From Cordilura impudica (Eukaryota; Arthropoda; Insecta; Diptera; Scathophagidae), in the NCBI GenBank assembly GCA_963682025.1, contig OY821520.1, positions 4,812,705 through 4,876,704 of the forward strand: a stretch of DNA of 64,000 bases, given 5' to 3'. The translations under genes and the position numbers were made by a program. How positions within the stretch are numbered: position 1 is the stretch's first letter; each line of letters begins with the position of its first letter. A model generated the notes under the pieces. The model searched no databases. It was given only the letters and a program-made list of their open reading frames with translations, and was not told the DNA's origin. This document shows positions 13,501 through 23,324 of the stretch, in pieces.

Positions 13501-16500
13501 CTGCTGTTTGTAACTACCAAAAAAATTTGACCTAGACCCATCTCTTATTATACTAATCGACTCAGAATCACTTTCTGAGTCGAGATAGCGATTTCCGTCC
13601 GTCCGTCCGTCTTTCCGTCTGTGTGCCCTTGTAAACCTTGTAATCAAACTACAGGTCGCATTATGAATATATTTGGATAAAATTTGGTATATAAGCGTTT
13701 ATCGGCCATAGAATGAACGCTGTTGAAATCGGTGAAATTCGGTCCATGTTCAGACCTAGTCCCGATACAAATGACCCCTATGAAATCGACATAAATTGCT
13801 ATAAGATCCAAATTATCATACAGATCTCAGGCAAATTGGGTTTGTATATGCTTATTATATCCATTAATCAGTAGTCCAAAAATAATCTTTATAGGATCAT
13901 TTTTAGTCATAGGTCCCATATAGATCTTCACTTAAATCTATCAAAACACAAAAATATGGCACAGATTTTTCTCAAATTTGGCTTGTATATATTTTTTAAA
14001 AATATAAGTGACTTTACCAAATATGGTTAGGATCGCTCCATTTTTCAAATGCTTTACCCGATTTGGAATTTCTCATCCTCCAGAATGAATTTTGTACAAT
14101 GTTATAAGCCATCACCGAAATTGAGATTGATTGGCTGCACTTAATTTAAAAATTAAAATTACTTTGTTACACTCTTTTTTGGCTGCAGTGAAAATATGTT
14201 TTTAATATTTGTTAATCTTAATCAAATTGCTTTTAATTTATATTTTATTTAGCTTTGGCTCTACCATTGAAGAACGTCAGAAATTGGATGACACTAGCAA
14301 GCATTATTATGAGACTATCATGAGTGAATGGTTGGCTGTTGAGGCTATTGTTCGTCAAAGAGAGAAAGAAAAAAATGCTAAAGCATATGCTAAGATTTCG
14401 GCTGAAAATAAACGTAAAGGTGTAAATGCTGCTGGTAAACAGTTGTGTTGTCAGACCGAACTGGAGCCAGCTGATATTGAAAATGATGTGTTTGATGATC
14501 ACGACTTTTCTGATATCTCTGATCCTGGCATTGATTTTGATGATGAGATTATTACAGATATTCAAGAAGAAAAAGATTCGGGTAATTGTGAAGATGAAGA
14601 GGAGGGTGAGGAAGAAAGTCTCGCAAAAGAATATAGCGAAGGTCCAGTACAAAATACAAATCCAGATGAACATAAAGTTATAGCAAAAGAACAAGAACAT
14701 ATCGATTATGAAGAAAATGTTAAAAAATATTCAGAAGATCCTCAAAACGAGTTCATTAATATGGAAAATAAAGATGACGAAAGCAAGAATGATACAAATG
14801 AACAACAGAATTTAGTATTTGAATTTGAGGAAATGGAACCTCTTGCATTACAAGAACACTGCTTTGCAGTAGCCGAACCTGAGAGTGGACTTACACCCGA
14901 ACAAGGCGGAGTATTGCTGTTAAGTATTAAAAGTTCTCCTTCGACTTCATCTTACGAAACCGTTGGCAATGAATTTACTGAAATGTTAGAAATGGCAAAT
15001 AATTTTAACGATATAGAAGAATTCGCAGAATCAACTAAGCCAGACAACACTCAGCAAGGTGAACTGATTGAGGAAACAACAAAAACAAATGAAATCGATC
15101 AAGAGATTGTGGAAGAAGAAGCCGAAGAAGCTCTCGATCTAGAAACCGAAGAAGACGAGGAAGATGGTGCGGATGTCTTTGATGAAAATGTAGAAATTGG
15201 AAATTATACTCGTAAATATCATAGTGTGGATGACCTTCGAAATGAATTGACGAATCAGACTCATGCGGTCATAATCACTGAAGCAGCCTCGAATGATGCT
15301 TTAGAATGTACTGAAGAACCCAACGATGATACATCTCGCAAAACAAGTTTAATATCGCCCATGAATGAAGATATAACAGTAGTGGCATCACTGGATGCTT
15401 TACAAGAACCCAAATCCACTTGTGTTTCACCAGCCAGTTCAAATGGTGGCGTTTATAGTGTAAGTTTTATGAATTAAAAAAAATAAACTCAATCATAAAT
15501 ATCAGTAAAATGTTGTTAATTTGTTTACAGTGTGAATTTTTAGAAAGTTTTGCTTTAAACTTACATCGTATCGAAAAAGATGTACAGCGCTGTGATCGTA
15601 ACTATTGGTATTTTGCAAATGAAAATTTGGACAAACTGAGAAATGTTATAACCACGTGAGTAACTTATATGATAGACCTTACTTTAATTTTCGAATTGTT
15701 CTATAAACGTATCCTTATTTTTGTGCAGTTATGTCTGGGAACATTTAGATGTTGGTTACATGCAAGGCATGTGCGATTTGGTGGCCCCTCTGCTCGTCAT
15801 TTTTGATGATGAAGCTTTAACGTATGGTTGTTTTTGTAAGCTCATGGAACGTATGATTGAAAATTTTCCAAATGGTGGTGCCATGGATATGCATTTTGCA
15901 AACATGAGGTAAGTTTTGTAGTACTCGTAGTTGTGTATTTAACTGAAAGTCAGATCTTTATTAATAGAAGAAAAACTAGATAAAAATTGAGACGATTTTT
16001 ATGCCCTACACCAGGGTAAAAACTAAGCACATGAACATTAAGAACAAACGGTCATAAATAAAAAGTTTAACCTGAGAACGGCAAACTGTTTGGAGGTTTT
16101 ATTATAATGGCCTGACTTGGCATTTCTCACCTCCCAGAATGTCAAATTAACCCTTTAGGGCTGTTATGAAGTGTAAACATCTATACACGCGGGGGGATAA
16201 AAATCTATTTCACAATACAATCACAAAAACAGCGTAACATGTAAGACGTAAGACAAAATCGGTGTAACTTGTGATTGTATTGGGGAAAAAATTATGATAT
16301 ATAGTAATCTGTTTGAAAATGAAAAATGAAAAATAAAAAATGAAAAACGAAAATGAAAAATAAAAAATAAGAAATGAAAAATGAAAAACGAAAAATAAAA
16401 AAAATGAAAAACGTAAAAAGAAAAATGAAAATTGAAAAATAAAAAATGAAAAATGAAAAATAAAAAACGAAAAACGAAAAACGAAAACTGAAAAATAAGA

Positions 16501-19500
16501 AATGAAACATCAAAAATGAAAAAATGAAAAACGAAAACCGAAAAATGAAAAATCAAAAACGAAAACCGAAAAATAAAAAATAAAAAATGAAAAATGAAAA
16601 ATGGGAAATGAAAAATGAAAATTAAAAAATTAAAATGAAAAATAAAAAATAAAAATGAAAAATAAAAAATGGAAAATAAAAAATTAAAACTGAAAAATGA
16701 AAAATGAAAAATAAAAAATGTAAAATTAAAAATGAGAATAAAAAACGGAAAAAAAAAAATGAAAAATGAAAATAGAAAATGAAAAGAAAAAATGAAAAAT
16801 GAAAAATTAAAATTAAAATTTGAAAAATAAAAAATAAAAATTAAAATGAAAAGTGAAAAATAAAAAAGACAAAATCGGTGTTACTTGTATTTGTATTGGT
16901 GAAAAATTATGATATGTAATAACCTGTTTGAAAATAAAAAATGAAAAATGAAAAATAAAAAATGAGAAATGAAAAATCAAAAACGAAAACCGAAAAATAA
17001 AAAATGAAAAATGAGAAATGGGAAATGAAAAATGAAAATTAAAAAAGTAAAGTGAAAAATAAAAAATAAAAATGAAAAATAAAAAATGCAAAATAAAAAA
17101 TTAAAACTGGAAAATTAAAAGTGAAAAATAAAATATGTAAAATTAAAAATGAGAATAAAATATGTAAAATTAAAAATGAGAATAAAAAAATGAAAAAAAA
17201 AAAATGAAAAATGAAAATAGAAAATGAAAAATAAAAAATGAAAAATTAAAATTAAAATTAAAATTTGAAAAATAAAAAATGAAAATGAAAATGAAAAGTG
17301 AAAAATAAAAAAGACAAAATCGGTGTAACTTGTATTTGTATTGGTGAAAAAATTATGATATGTAATAACCTGTTTGAAAATAAGAAATGAAACATGAAAA
17401 AAGAAAAATAAAAAACGAAAAACGAAAAATAAAAATAAGAAATGAAACATGAAAAATAAAAAATGAAAAACGAAAACCGAAAAATGAAAAATAAAAAATG
17501 AGAAATGAAAAATGAAAAACGAAAAATAAAAAATGAAAATTGAAAAATAAAAAAAGAAAAATGAAAAATAAAAAACGAAAAATGAAAACTGAAAAATAAG
17601 AAATGAAACATGAGAAATGGGAAATGAAAACTGAAAACTAAAAAATTAAAATGAAAAGTAAAAAATAAAAATGAAAAATTAAAAATAGAAAATAAAAAAT
17701 TAAAACTGAAAAATTAAAAATGAAAAATAAAAAATGTAAAATTAAAATTGAGAATAAAAAATTAAAAAAAATGAAAAATGAAAATAGAAAATGAAAAATA
17801 AAAAATGAAAAATGAATAATGAAAAATTAAAAATTAAAATAAATAAAAAATCTAAAGATAAAAAACAAAAAATGAAAATAAAATATGAAAAATAAGAAAT
17901 GAAAAATAAAAATGAAAAATGAAAAATAAAAAATGAAAAATAAAAAAATAAAAAATAATAAATAAAAATAAAAATTAAAAATTAAAAATTAAAATTTAAA
18001 AATTAAAAATTAAAAATTAAAAATTAAAAATTAAAAATTAAAAATTAAAAATTAAAAATTAAAAATTAAAAATTAAAAATTAAAATTAAAAATTAAAAAT
18101 AAAAAAACTAAAAATTAAAAATTAAAAATTAAAAATTAAAAATTAAAAATTAAAAATTAAAAATTAAAAATTAAAAAATTAAAAATTAAAAATTAAAAAT
18201 TAAAAATTAAAAATTAAAAATTAAAAATTAAAAAATTAAAAATTAAAAATTAAAATTTTAATATTAAAAATTAAAATTAAAAATTTAATAATAAAAATTA
18301 AAAATTAAAAATTAAAAAATTAAAAATTAAAATTAAAAATGAAAAATAAAAAAATTAAAAATTAAAAATTAAAAATTAAAAATTAAAAATTAAAAATTAA
18401 AAATCAAAAATTAAAAATTAAAAATTAAAAATTAAAAATTAAAAATTAAAAATTAAAAATTAAAAATTAAAAATTAAAATTTAAAATTAAAAATTAAAAA
18501 TTAAAAATTAAAATTTAAAAATTAAAAATTAAAAAATTAAAAATTAAAAATTAAAAAATTAAAAATTAAAAATTAAAAAATTAAAATTAAAAATTAAAAA
18601 TTAAAAATTAAAAATTAAAAATTAAAAATTAAAATTAAAAATTAAAATTAAAAATTAAAAATTTAAAAATTAAAATTAAAAATTAAAAATTAAAAATAAA
18701 AATTAAAAATTAAAAATTAAAAATTAAAAATTAAAAATTAAAAATTAAAAATTAAAAATTAAAAATTAAAAATTAAAAATTAAAAATTAAAAATTAAATA
18801 TAAAAATTAAAATTTAAAAATTAAAAATTAAAATTTAAAAATTAAAATTAAAAATTAAAAAATTAAAAATTAAAAATTAAAAATTAAAAATTAAAAATTA
18901 AAAATTAAAAATTAAAATTAAAATTAAAAATTAAAAATTAAAAATTAAAAATTAAAAATTAAAAAATTAAAAATTAAAAATTAAAAATTAAAAATTAAAA
19001 ATTAAAAATTAAAAATTAAAAATTAAAAATTAAAAATTAAAAATTAAAAATTAAAAATTAAAAATTAAAAATTAAAAATTAAAATAAAATTAAATTAAAA
19101 ATTAAAATTAAAAATTTAAAATTAAAAATTAAAAATTAAAAATTAAAAATTAAAAATTAAAATTAAAAATTAAAAATTAAAAATTAAAAATTAAAAATTA
19201 AAAATTAAAAATTAAAAATTAAAAAATTAAAATTAAAAATTAAAAATTAAAAATTAAAATTAAAAATTAAAAATTAAAAATTAAAAAAATTAAAAATTAA
19301 ATTTAAAATTAAAAATTAAAAATAAAAATTAAAAATTAAAAATTAAAAATTAAATTAAAAATTAAAAATTAAAATTAAAAATTAAAAAATAAAAATTAAA
19401 AATTAAAAATTAAAAATTAAAAATTAAAAATTAAAAATTAAAAATTAAAAATTAAAAATTAAAAATTAAAAATTAAAAAATTAAAAATTAAAATTAAAAT

Positions 19501-22500
19501 TAAAATTAAAAATTAAATTAAAAATTAAAATTAAAATTAAAAAATTAAAAATTAAAAATTAAAAATTAAAAATTAAAAATTAAAATATAAAATTAAAATT
19601 AAAATTAAAATTAAAATTAAAAATTAAAAATTAAAAATTAAAAATTAAAAATTAAAAATTAAAAATTAAAAATTAAAAATTAAAAATTAAAAATTAAAAA
19701 TTAAAAATGAAAATAAAAAATAAACAATAAAAATAAAAAAATGAAAAGTGAATAATAAAAACTTAATAATAAAAAATTAAAAATGAAAATAAAAAAAAAT
19801 TAAATATAAAAAAAAAAAAATTGAATAAAAAGTAATAATAATAAAAAATAAAACAAAAATAAAAAAATTATGAAAATAAAAAATTAGAAATAAAAAAAAA
19901 TTAAAAATAAAATATAAAAAATGAAAAATAAAAAAATTAAAAATAAAAAATTAAAAATGAAAAACGAAAAATTAAAAATAAACCGTTTGAAATAATAAAT
20001 AACAATAAATATATTTATATTTCCCACCTAACAGGTTATATATATATAAAAAAATTTTTAATCATAGAAATAAGCAAATCAGTGCATTTAAATATGCTGT
20101 TAACTTTTTCATTCCAATCAATGCCTGCTATGATGTCGAATATATTCGATAAAAACAGGGAAAGGTTTAGCGAGCCCCTGCATTTTAGCTATAAGTTATA
20201 CATAGATGACGCTTTCTCTTTGGTTTTAAAAAAGTGCCATAAAAAAATCTTTAATTACTAGATGTTTACACATCTCCCCTGTGACCGAACTCACAAGATT
20301 TTTTTTTAGTGTCGCGTCCAATGACCAAATATCACGTTTTGTTATACTGCAAACTTTACCGCAGTTTTTATAATTTGTTTCAACAGAGTTGTTTTTTTTA
20401 GTAGGATATAACTAAGTACATCGTTAAGTTTAATTCTGTTCCAATATCTTTATAATTTTTACCATTTTTCACTTTTTCTATTATTAATTCCTGAATATCC
20501 CTTGAAATTATTTTTCCACGTGGCATTTTTATTTTTTTGAAATTCTATTAACCTTTATTAGTTAACACAACGCTTAGACACACATAACTAAATTAAATAC
20601 TCAAAAGTAATTAGAATTTATGTTTAAATAACCGAACTTTTTATATAGTACGAAATTTTAGTGGTCAATTAAAAAATCATATTTCTAAGGGACTTTTATA
20701 AAACCAGGTTTATTAATGAAATGTTATCTGTCTTTAACAAAATTTTCCTACATGAACAAATTCCATCCAGCTTCCATAAATCTATACTGATACCTCTTTT
20801 CAAAAAAGGTGATCCCAATTTCCCATCAAACTATCGAGGGTTATCGCTGATTAATACCTCATGTAAAATATTTAATACCATTATACTGAATCGTTTAACG
20901 GAATGGATAGATCGTAACATGATTCTGAATGAATTTCAAGCCGGATTTAGAAAGAATTATTCAACCGTTGACAACATTTTTAACCTCGTTAATATTGTGA
21001 ATTTAATCAAAGCAAACAATAATAACACATATGCTTTCTATGTTGATTTTTCGTGCGCATTTGATACGATTCCTCGTAATAGTTTATTTTACAAGCTCTC
21101 ATGCCTTGGTATGTCGTCGAAAATAATAAGAATTTTACAGCACTTGTATGAAAATACGGAAAGTTGTATTTGGGATGGAAACTCTTATTCTGATCCATTT
21201 GCAGTTGAAATAGGTGTAAAGCAGGGTTGTATATTAAGCCCCCTATTAATCTCATTATATGTTAATGATTTGGCTGATGAGTTACCTGGCGGTGTAAATA
21301 TTGCGGAGGTTAATGTTAAAATACTGCTCTATGCCGACGACCTTGTTATATTATCAGATACTCCAACAGAATTGCAAAAAGTGATTGATTGTTTATACTA
21401 TTATTGTTCAACGTGGTCTTTGAAAGCTAATCTAGATAAATCTAAAATAGTGGTATTTCGTTCCGGTACTAGAATTTCTTCAAATTTAAACTGGGTTTTT
21501 GGTGGTGATAATATTGAGATTGTAAGCAGTTATAAATATCTTGGTGTAGACATTACATATAATCTCGCCTTTAGAAAACACTTGAACAATAAATTGGCAG
21601 CCTCGAAACTGGCGATAAACTCTACTTGGTACAAATACATAAACAATCCGCAAATCTCACAGAATAATAAGCTTAAAATATTTCAAGCGGCATCCAGATC
21701 TATTATGTTATATGCAGCGCAAGTGTGGGGATATATGAAATATGACGAGGTTGAAAAACTATATAGATTTTTTATTAAAAAAATGTTGTATCTACCTACC
21801 ATTACACCAAATTACATTTTGTATATAGAAACAAACCTGGAGTCTCTATACGTATCTACCTTAAGACTTCACCTAGGCTATATTAATAAAGTATTAAGTA
21901 TGAATCCTCACAGATTACCTCGTATTTTGGCATTAAAAATTATAGAACAAAATATTTGTTGGGCTAAAGAGTGGGAAAATCTTTGTCAACATATACAGTT
22001 TACCCCTGATAACTCAATATCTCCACTTTGCAAACAGTGGAAACCTATATTGGACCAACTCAAACTCAAGGAACGTAATAATTACATAGAAAATGCAAAA
22101 AGTTCACAATTTCATGATCTATATTCTATACTGGATTACAATGTTTCATCATTATATACTTCAAATTTTTCTCCACGCACAGTCAGTTTAATAATAAGGG
22201 CTAGAGGTGGCTTGTTAGATTTGAATGCAAGGTCTTTCAAAATAACACTGCTGGTATTTGTACAATGTGCAATTTAGGTGCTTCAGAAAATACTTTTCAC
22301 TTTATTGGTGTTTGCCCATTGTACAAAGAATTTAGAATACAATATTTTGGTAAAACCATACTAAATTTGAATGAAGTTATATGTATACTAAATGGCTTAA
22401 ATTTTTTCTCCCTGTATAAATATATAGAAGTTTGTTTAAAATATAGAAGATTTATTTTAAATGAATTTGTTCCATGAAAATATTAACTTATAATTTATCT

Positions 22501-23324
22501 TATAAACATAAAAAATGTGTCCATTATTTTTGTTAATTTCGATTATTTAAAAAGCAGTAGTAAATTATTTTTAACCTGTACGAAACTCATGTGGTTAGGG
22601 AAGTATATATTTTTGAGAAAAGTAAGTGACTTTACTAAATATGATCTTGATTGGTCCAGTTTTGAACTTAATTCCTATAGAAAAATTGTATCAGATATGA
22701 ACTTTTTCAAATTTGCCACTAAAATTTGATTTATGCTTTTTTGTATATAAAATTGTGGCCTCAAATTAATGAAACTCATGGTATGGGGTATCGTATAGTC
22801 GATTCAGATCTACTATAATTTTCTTACTTTTATTATTGTTGTGCTTCTAAAACTAATGGCATTTTTATTGTTTTTGTTTAAGATCCCTCATACAAATTTT
22901 GGACTCCGAAATGTACGATTTAATGGACTCCAACGGTGATTATACCCACTTCTACTTTTGTTATCGTTGGTTTTTATTGGATTTTAAGCGTGAACTAATT
23001 TATGATGATGTCTTTTCTACATGGGAAGTAATTTGGGCAGCAAAAGATGTAGCTTCTGGACATTTTGTATTATTCTTGGCGTTGGCTTTATTAGAAACGT
23101 ATAGAGATATTATACTATCAAATAGTATGGATTTTACAGACGTTATAAAGTTTTTCAATGGTAAGTGGTAATTTAAATAAACATTTAAAACATTTAAAGT
23201 AAACATTGTTATTGTATAATTTTCTTTCAAAATAGAAATGGCTGAAAGACATAATGCCCAATCAATATTGCAATTGTCACGTAGTTTAGTGTTGCAATTG
23301 CAGACAATAATTGAAAATAAATAA
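1475..23324 (+). CDS. SGSM1/2-like: SGSM1/SGSM2-like RUN and TBC domain RabGAP, 13 coding exons
   Basis: Joined exons: 1475-1511, 9259-9679, 9762-9981, 10279-10500, 10559-11048, 11123-11259, 11324-11483, 11539-11698, 14253-15459, 15531-15655, 15729-15908, 22883-23160, 23236-23324. Every junction is GT-AG and the phases close into 3,726 nt, 1,241 residues plus TAA. Residues about 20-205 form a RUN domain, about 300-460 the PH-like Rab-binding region of SGSM proteins, and about 570-1210 a TBC domain. The arginine finger is IEKDVQR (R1038) and the glutamine finger YMQ (Q1072). By family knowledge such proteins stimulate GTP hydrolysis by Rabs and bind Rab9/Rap-type GTPases at endosomal or Golgi membranes; the exact Rab is not readable here. 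Exon 9 puts about 350 acidic, low-complexity residues into the TBC domain. Introns 1, 8 and 11 are 7.7, 2.6 and 7.0 kb and full of repeats. SGSM3 is less likely because no SH3 domain is present. Confidence 0.93.
1512..2954 (+). other. Intron 1, repeat-free 5' part
   Basis: AT-rich intron sequence after GTAAGT. I see no coding stretch, RNA gene or family repeat here. A run of 14 G at about 2971 marks the edge of the first interspersed repeat. Confidence 0.6.
2955..3326 (-). repeat. GGCCTGAGAACGCC-type interspersed repeat, minus orientation
   Basis: It shares blocks with copies at 8.2, 12.4, 16.0, 54.6, 56.4 and 56.5-56.8 kb. The blocks are AGGCCAGTATAGTAAAAC, GTTTGGCGTTCTCAGGCC, the stretch around GAACCATTGATGATTTCTC, and a tail related to 46.38-46.46 kb. 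No coding capacity is seen. A run of 14 G sits at its edge. Its end abuts the left end of heptamer-core copy 2. Confidence 0.55.
3486..4256 (+). mobile_element. Hairpin/GGAC element, copy A
   Basis: A non-coding repeat of about 770 bp. The left end holds the 20-bp palindrome TAGTCGGTCTAGACCGACTA followed by ATACCCTATACCA. The right end is TGGTATAGGGTAT, the perfect 13-base inverse of that block, in a hairpin with CCACATAGTGG. A (GGAC)n tract lies about 150 bp from the right end. Small ORFs in it are broken differently in each copy and not coding. Confidence 0.85.
4978..5760 (+). mobile_element. Hairpin/GGAC element, copy B
   Basis: Full-length, with palindrome, 13-bp inverted ends and an expanded GGAC tract of about six units. 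Heptamer repeats flank both sides. Confidence 0.85.
6970..7763 (+). mobile_element. Hairpin/GGAC element, copy C
   Basis: Full-length and more diverged than A and B. It has a short insertion (ATGACTAAGATTTGTC at about 7318) also seen in copy J and, in inverse, in copy E, so A/B and C/E/J look like two subfamilies. Confidence 0.85.
8205..8380 (+). repeat. GGCCTGAGAACGCC-type repeat, plus orientation
   Basis: Contains AACTAAGCAAACAAATATAA, GGCCTGAGAACGGCAACTCC and GGAGGTTTTATTATACTGGC. It directly follows the right end of heptamer-core copy 2. Confidence 0.5.
8575..8900 (+). mobile_element. Hairpin/GGAC element, copy D (internally deleted)
   Basis: Both ends are kept, but the middle of about 450 bp is gone: sequence jumps from the CCAACTAATTGG region straight to AGCTTATATACCAAATTTCA. 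The palindrome has decayed to GGTCAAGACC. It lies in intron 1, 350 bp before exon 2. Confidence 0.8.
9259..9679 (+). CDS. SGSM1/2-like: SGSM-like exon 2 (RUN domain, first half)
   Basis: The acceptor is CTACAG|AT and the donor CAA|GTGAGT. It encodes the first RUN helices: a charged stretch ([12 protein letters not shown]), then [19 protein letters not shown], then [13 protein letters not shown], all typical of SGSM RUN domains. A Ser/Thr-rich linker fills the end of the exon (about residues 110-150). The exon ends two bases into the Lys codon that opens KYLWIRVAL in exon 3. Confidence 0.92.
9762..9981 (+). CDS. SGSM1/2-like: SGSM-like exon 3 (RUN domain, second half)
   Basis: The preceding intron is only 82 bp. 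The exon encodes [20 protein letters not shown] and [20 protein letters not shown], the most conserved RUN block, then [11 protein letters not shown]. It ends in phase 0 at TTA|GTAAGT. Confidence 0.94.
10279..10500 (+). CDS. SGSM1/2-like: SGSM-like exon 4
   Basis: Phase 0 at both ends (TTTAG|GTT and CCG|GTGAGT), 74 codons. It encodes a basic, Ser-rich linker beginning [14 protein letters not shown] and ending NNVLVLP, which leads into the PH-like Rab-binding region. Open in this frame only and consistent with both neighbours. Confidence 0.9.
10559..11048 (+). CDS. SGSM1/2-like: SGSM-like exon 5 (PH-like Rab-binding region)
   Basis: After TTGCAG|AAG this exon encodes the core of the SGSM PH-like domain: [62 protein letters not shown], and [19 protein letters not shown]. 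This region binds GTPases such as Rab9 in the mammalian proteins (family knowledge). It ends in phase 1 at TTCT|GTAAGT. Confidence 0.95.
11123..11259 (+). CDS. SGSM1/2-like: SGSM-like exon 6
   Basis: Short exon, phase 1 in and phase 0 out (ACG|GTAAGT). It encodes [20 protein letters not shown] followed by a Ser/Thr-rich linker with no recognisable fold. The introns on both sides are under 80 bp. Confidence 0.88.
11324..11483 (+). CDS. SGSM1/2-like: SGSM-like exon 7
   Basis: It encodes [20 protein letters not shown] and [12 protein letters not shown], the conserved helix pair before the SGSM TBC domain. The start is ambiguous: TTTTAG|ATTCAG or the in-frame ATTCAG|GTTAGT six bases later both fit, so two residues are optional. 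It ends in phase 1 at GACT|GTAAGT. Confidence 0.9.
11539..11698 (+). CDS. SGSM1/2-like: SGSM-like exon 8 (start of TBC domain)
   Basis: It encodes [15 protein letters not shown] and [20 protein letters not shown], then YLLGHY. This is the opening TBC segment with the conserved G-(I/V)xxxxRxxVW-type turn. It ends in phase 2 (AG|GTAATT), after which a 2.55-kb intron carries the next repeat block. Confidence 0.94.
11699..12356 (+). other. Intron 8, repeat-free part
   Basis: AT-rich intron after AG|GTAATT. I found no gene. A short open stretch at 11884-12105 has no homology I recognise. Confidence 0.5.
12357..12490 (-). repeat. GGCCTGAGAACGCC-type repeat fragment
   Basis: Contains ACACTGTGGAACATTTTCGG (also at 54.6 kb), then AGGCCAGTATAGTAGTACC and GGCGTTCTCAGGCCAAAA, in the same order as the 2.96-kb copy. 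Confidence 0.5.
12571..13472 (-). mobile_element. Heptamer-core element, copy 3 (left end missing)
   Basis: The inverted right end occupies 12571-12715 (CACAGGGAGATGTGTAAACA, then GGGGCTCTGCTAATATAAAA). A TTTTTAT/TTTTCAT core follows to 13472 and runs directly into hairpin element E. No left end is found before the unique sequence at about 14050. Confidence 0.65.
13473..14047 (-). mobile_element. Hairpin/GGAC element, copy E (truncated)
   Basis: The inverted right end (TATACCCTAGGCCACTATG), GTCC tract and most of the middle are present. It stops near TTAGGATCGCTCCATTTTT, so the palindrome end is lost. Located in intron 8, 205 bp before exon 9. Confidence 0.75.
14253..15459 (+). CDS. SGSM1/2-like: SGSM-like exon 9 (TBC helix plus long acidic insert)
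   Basis: The largest exon, 402 codons. Its first 50 residues continue the TBC domain ([39 protein letters not shown]). The remaining about 350 are Glu/Asp/Ser-rich low complexity with runs such as [20 protein letters not shown] comparable but shorter insert splits the TBC domain in vertebrate SGSM1/2 (recalled, not compared here). Acceptor TATTTAG|C, donor AGT|GTAAGT. Confidence 0.92.
15531..15655 (+). CDS. SGSM1/2-like: SGSM-like exon 10 (arginine finger)
   Basis: It encodes the TBC block [27 protein letters not shown] matches the IxxDxxR arginine-finger motif, so catalytic Arg is predicted at residue 1038. It ends in phase 2 (ACC AC|GTGAGT). Confidence 0.96.
15729..15908 (+). CDS. SGSM1/2-like: SGSM-like exon 11 (glutamine finger)
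   Basis: It encodes [23 protein letters not shown] is the YxQ glutamine finger (Gln at about residue 1072), followed by [20 protein letters not shown]. Both fingers are intact, so GAP activity is expected. It ends in phase 2 before a 7-kb repeat-filled intron. Confidence 0.96.
16010..16165 (+). repeat. GGCCTGAGAACGCC-type repeat fragment
   Basis: Contains CCTGAGAACGGCAAACTG, TTGGAGGTTTTATTATAATGG and CTGACTTGGCATTTCTCACC. It abuts the left end of heptamer-core copy 4, the same adjacency as at 3.3 kb. Confidence 0.45.
16168..20312 (+). mobile_element. Heptamer-core element, copy 4 (complete, in intron 11)
   Basis: The left end starts GAAGTGTAAACATCTATACA and runs to about 16318. The core of about 3.7 kb includes a 1.75-kb TTAAAAA array. 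The right end spans 19985-20312. A 75-bp piece of the left end (AAAATCGGTGT to AACCTGTTTGAAAAT) recurs inside the core at 16863 and 17312, 449 bp apart. The right end has an extra about 150-bp segment (CATTCCAATCAATGCCTGC) shared only with copy 6. Confidence 0.75.
17960..19712. repeat. (TTAAAAA)n heptamer array, imperfect
   Basis: About 250 units with frequent 6- and 8-base slips (TTAAAA, TTAAAAAA) and few substitutions. It lies in intron 11 of the SGSM-like gene, so it should be transcribed in the pre-mRNA. Confidence 0.95.
20316..20526 (-). pseudogene. Tc1-like transposase, N-terminal fragment
   Basis: On the minus strand, from ATG at 20526, the reading is [20 protein letters not shown], then [15 protein letters not shown], the paired-like helix-turn-helix start of Tc1-type transposases. 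A frame break at the A/T run near 20395 precedes a further related stretch ([17 protein letters not shown]). The rest is cut off exactly where heptamer-core copy 4 ends. The family is inferred from memory. Confidence 0.55.
20703..22480 (+). pseudogene. Non-LTR retrotransposon, 5'-truncated RT with one frameshift
   Basis: The open stretch from about 20703 (ATG at 20721) carries reverse transcriptase blocks in order: [73 protein letters not shown] and the catalytic YADDLVIL. A frameshift near 22,240 moves the C-terminal CxxC...H...C knuckle ([13 protein letters not shown]) into another frame, ending at TGA 22478-22480. The endonuclease half is absent, as usual for 5' truncation. It lies in intron 11, sense to the host gene. 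The clade is not assigned. Confidence 0.85.
22598..22830 (-). mobile_element. Hairpin/GGAC element, copy F (old palindrome-end fragment)
   Basis: Only the palindrome end remains, heavily mutated: GTATCGTATAGTCGATTCAG, then TCTACTATAATTTTCTTAC. It sits 52 bp before exon 12. Confidence 0.6.
22883..23160 (+). CDS. SGSM1/2-like: SGSM-like exon 12 (C-terminal TBC)
   Basis: It completes AGA for Arg across the intron, then encodes [40 protein letters not shown] and [20 protein letters not shown], the closing TBC helices. It ends in phase 1 (AATG|GTAAGT). Phase and homology continue perfectly from exon 11 despite the 7-kb intron. Confidence 0.95.
23236..23324 (+). CDS. SGSM1/2-like: SGSM-like exon 13 (stop codon)
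   Basis: It encodes [26 protein letters not shown], then ENK and TAA. The intron before it is 75 bp. Overlapping AATAAA-type hexamers follow the stop at once (about 23316-23332) and again near 23473, so polyadenylation could be close by. Confidence 0.88.

Noticed and set aside
14245..14700. Antisense and shifted ORFs within exon 9
   Set aside because: Shadows of the acidic exon; the sense frame is fixed by splice phases and homology.
17960..19712. CRISPR array
   Set aside because: No spacers: the units are contiguous 7-mers in a eukaryotic intron.
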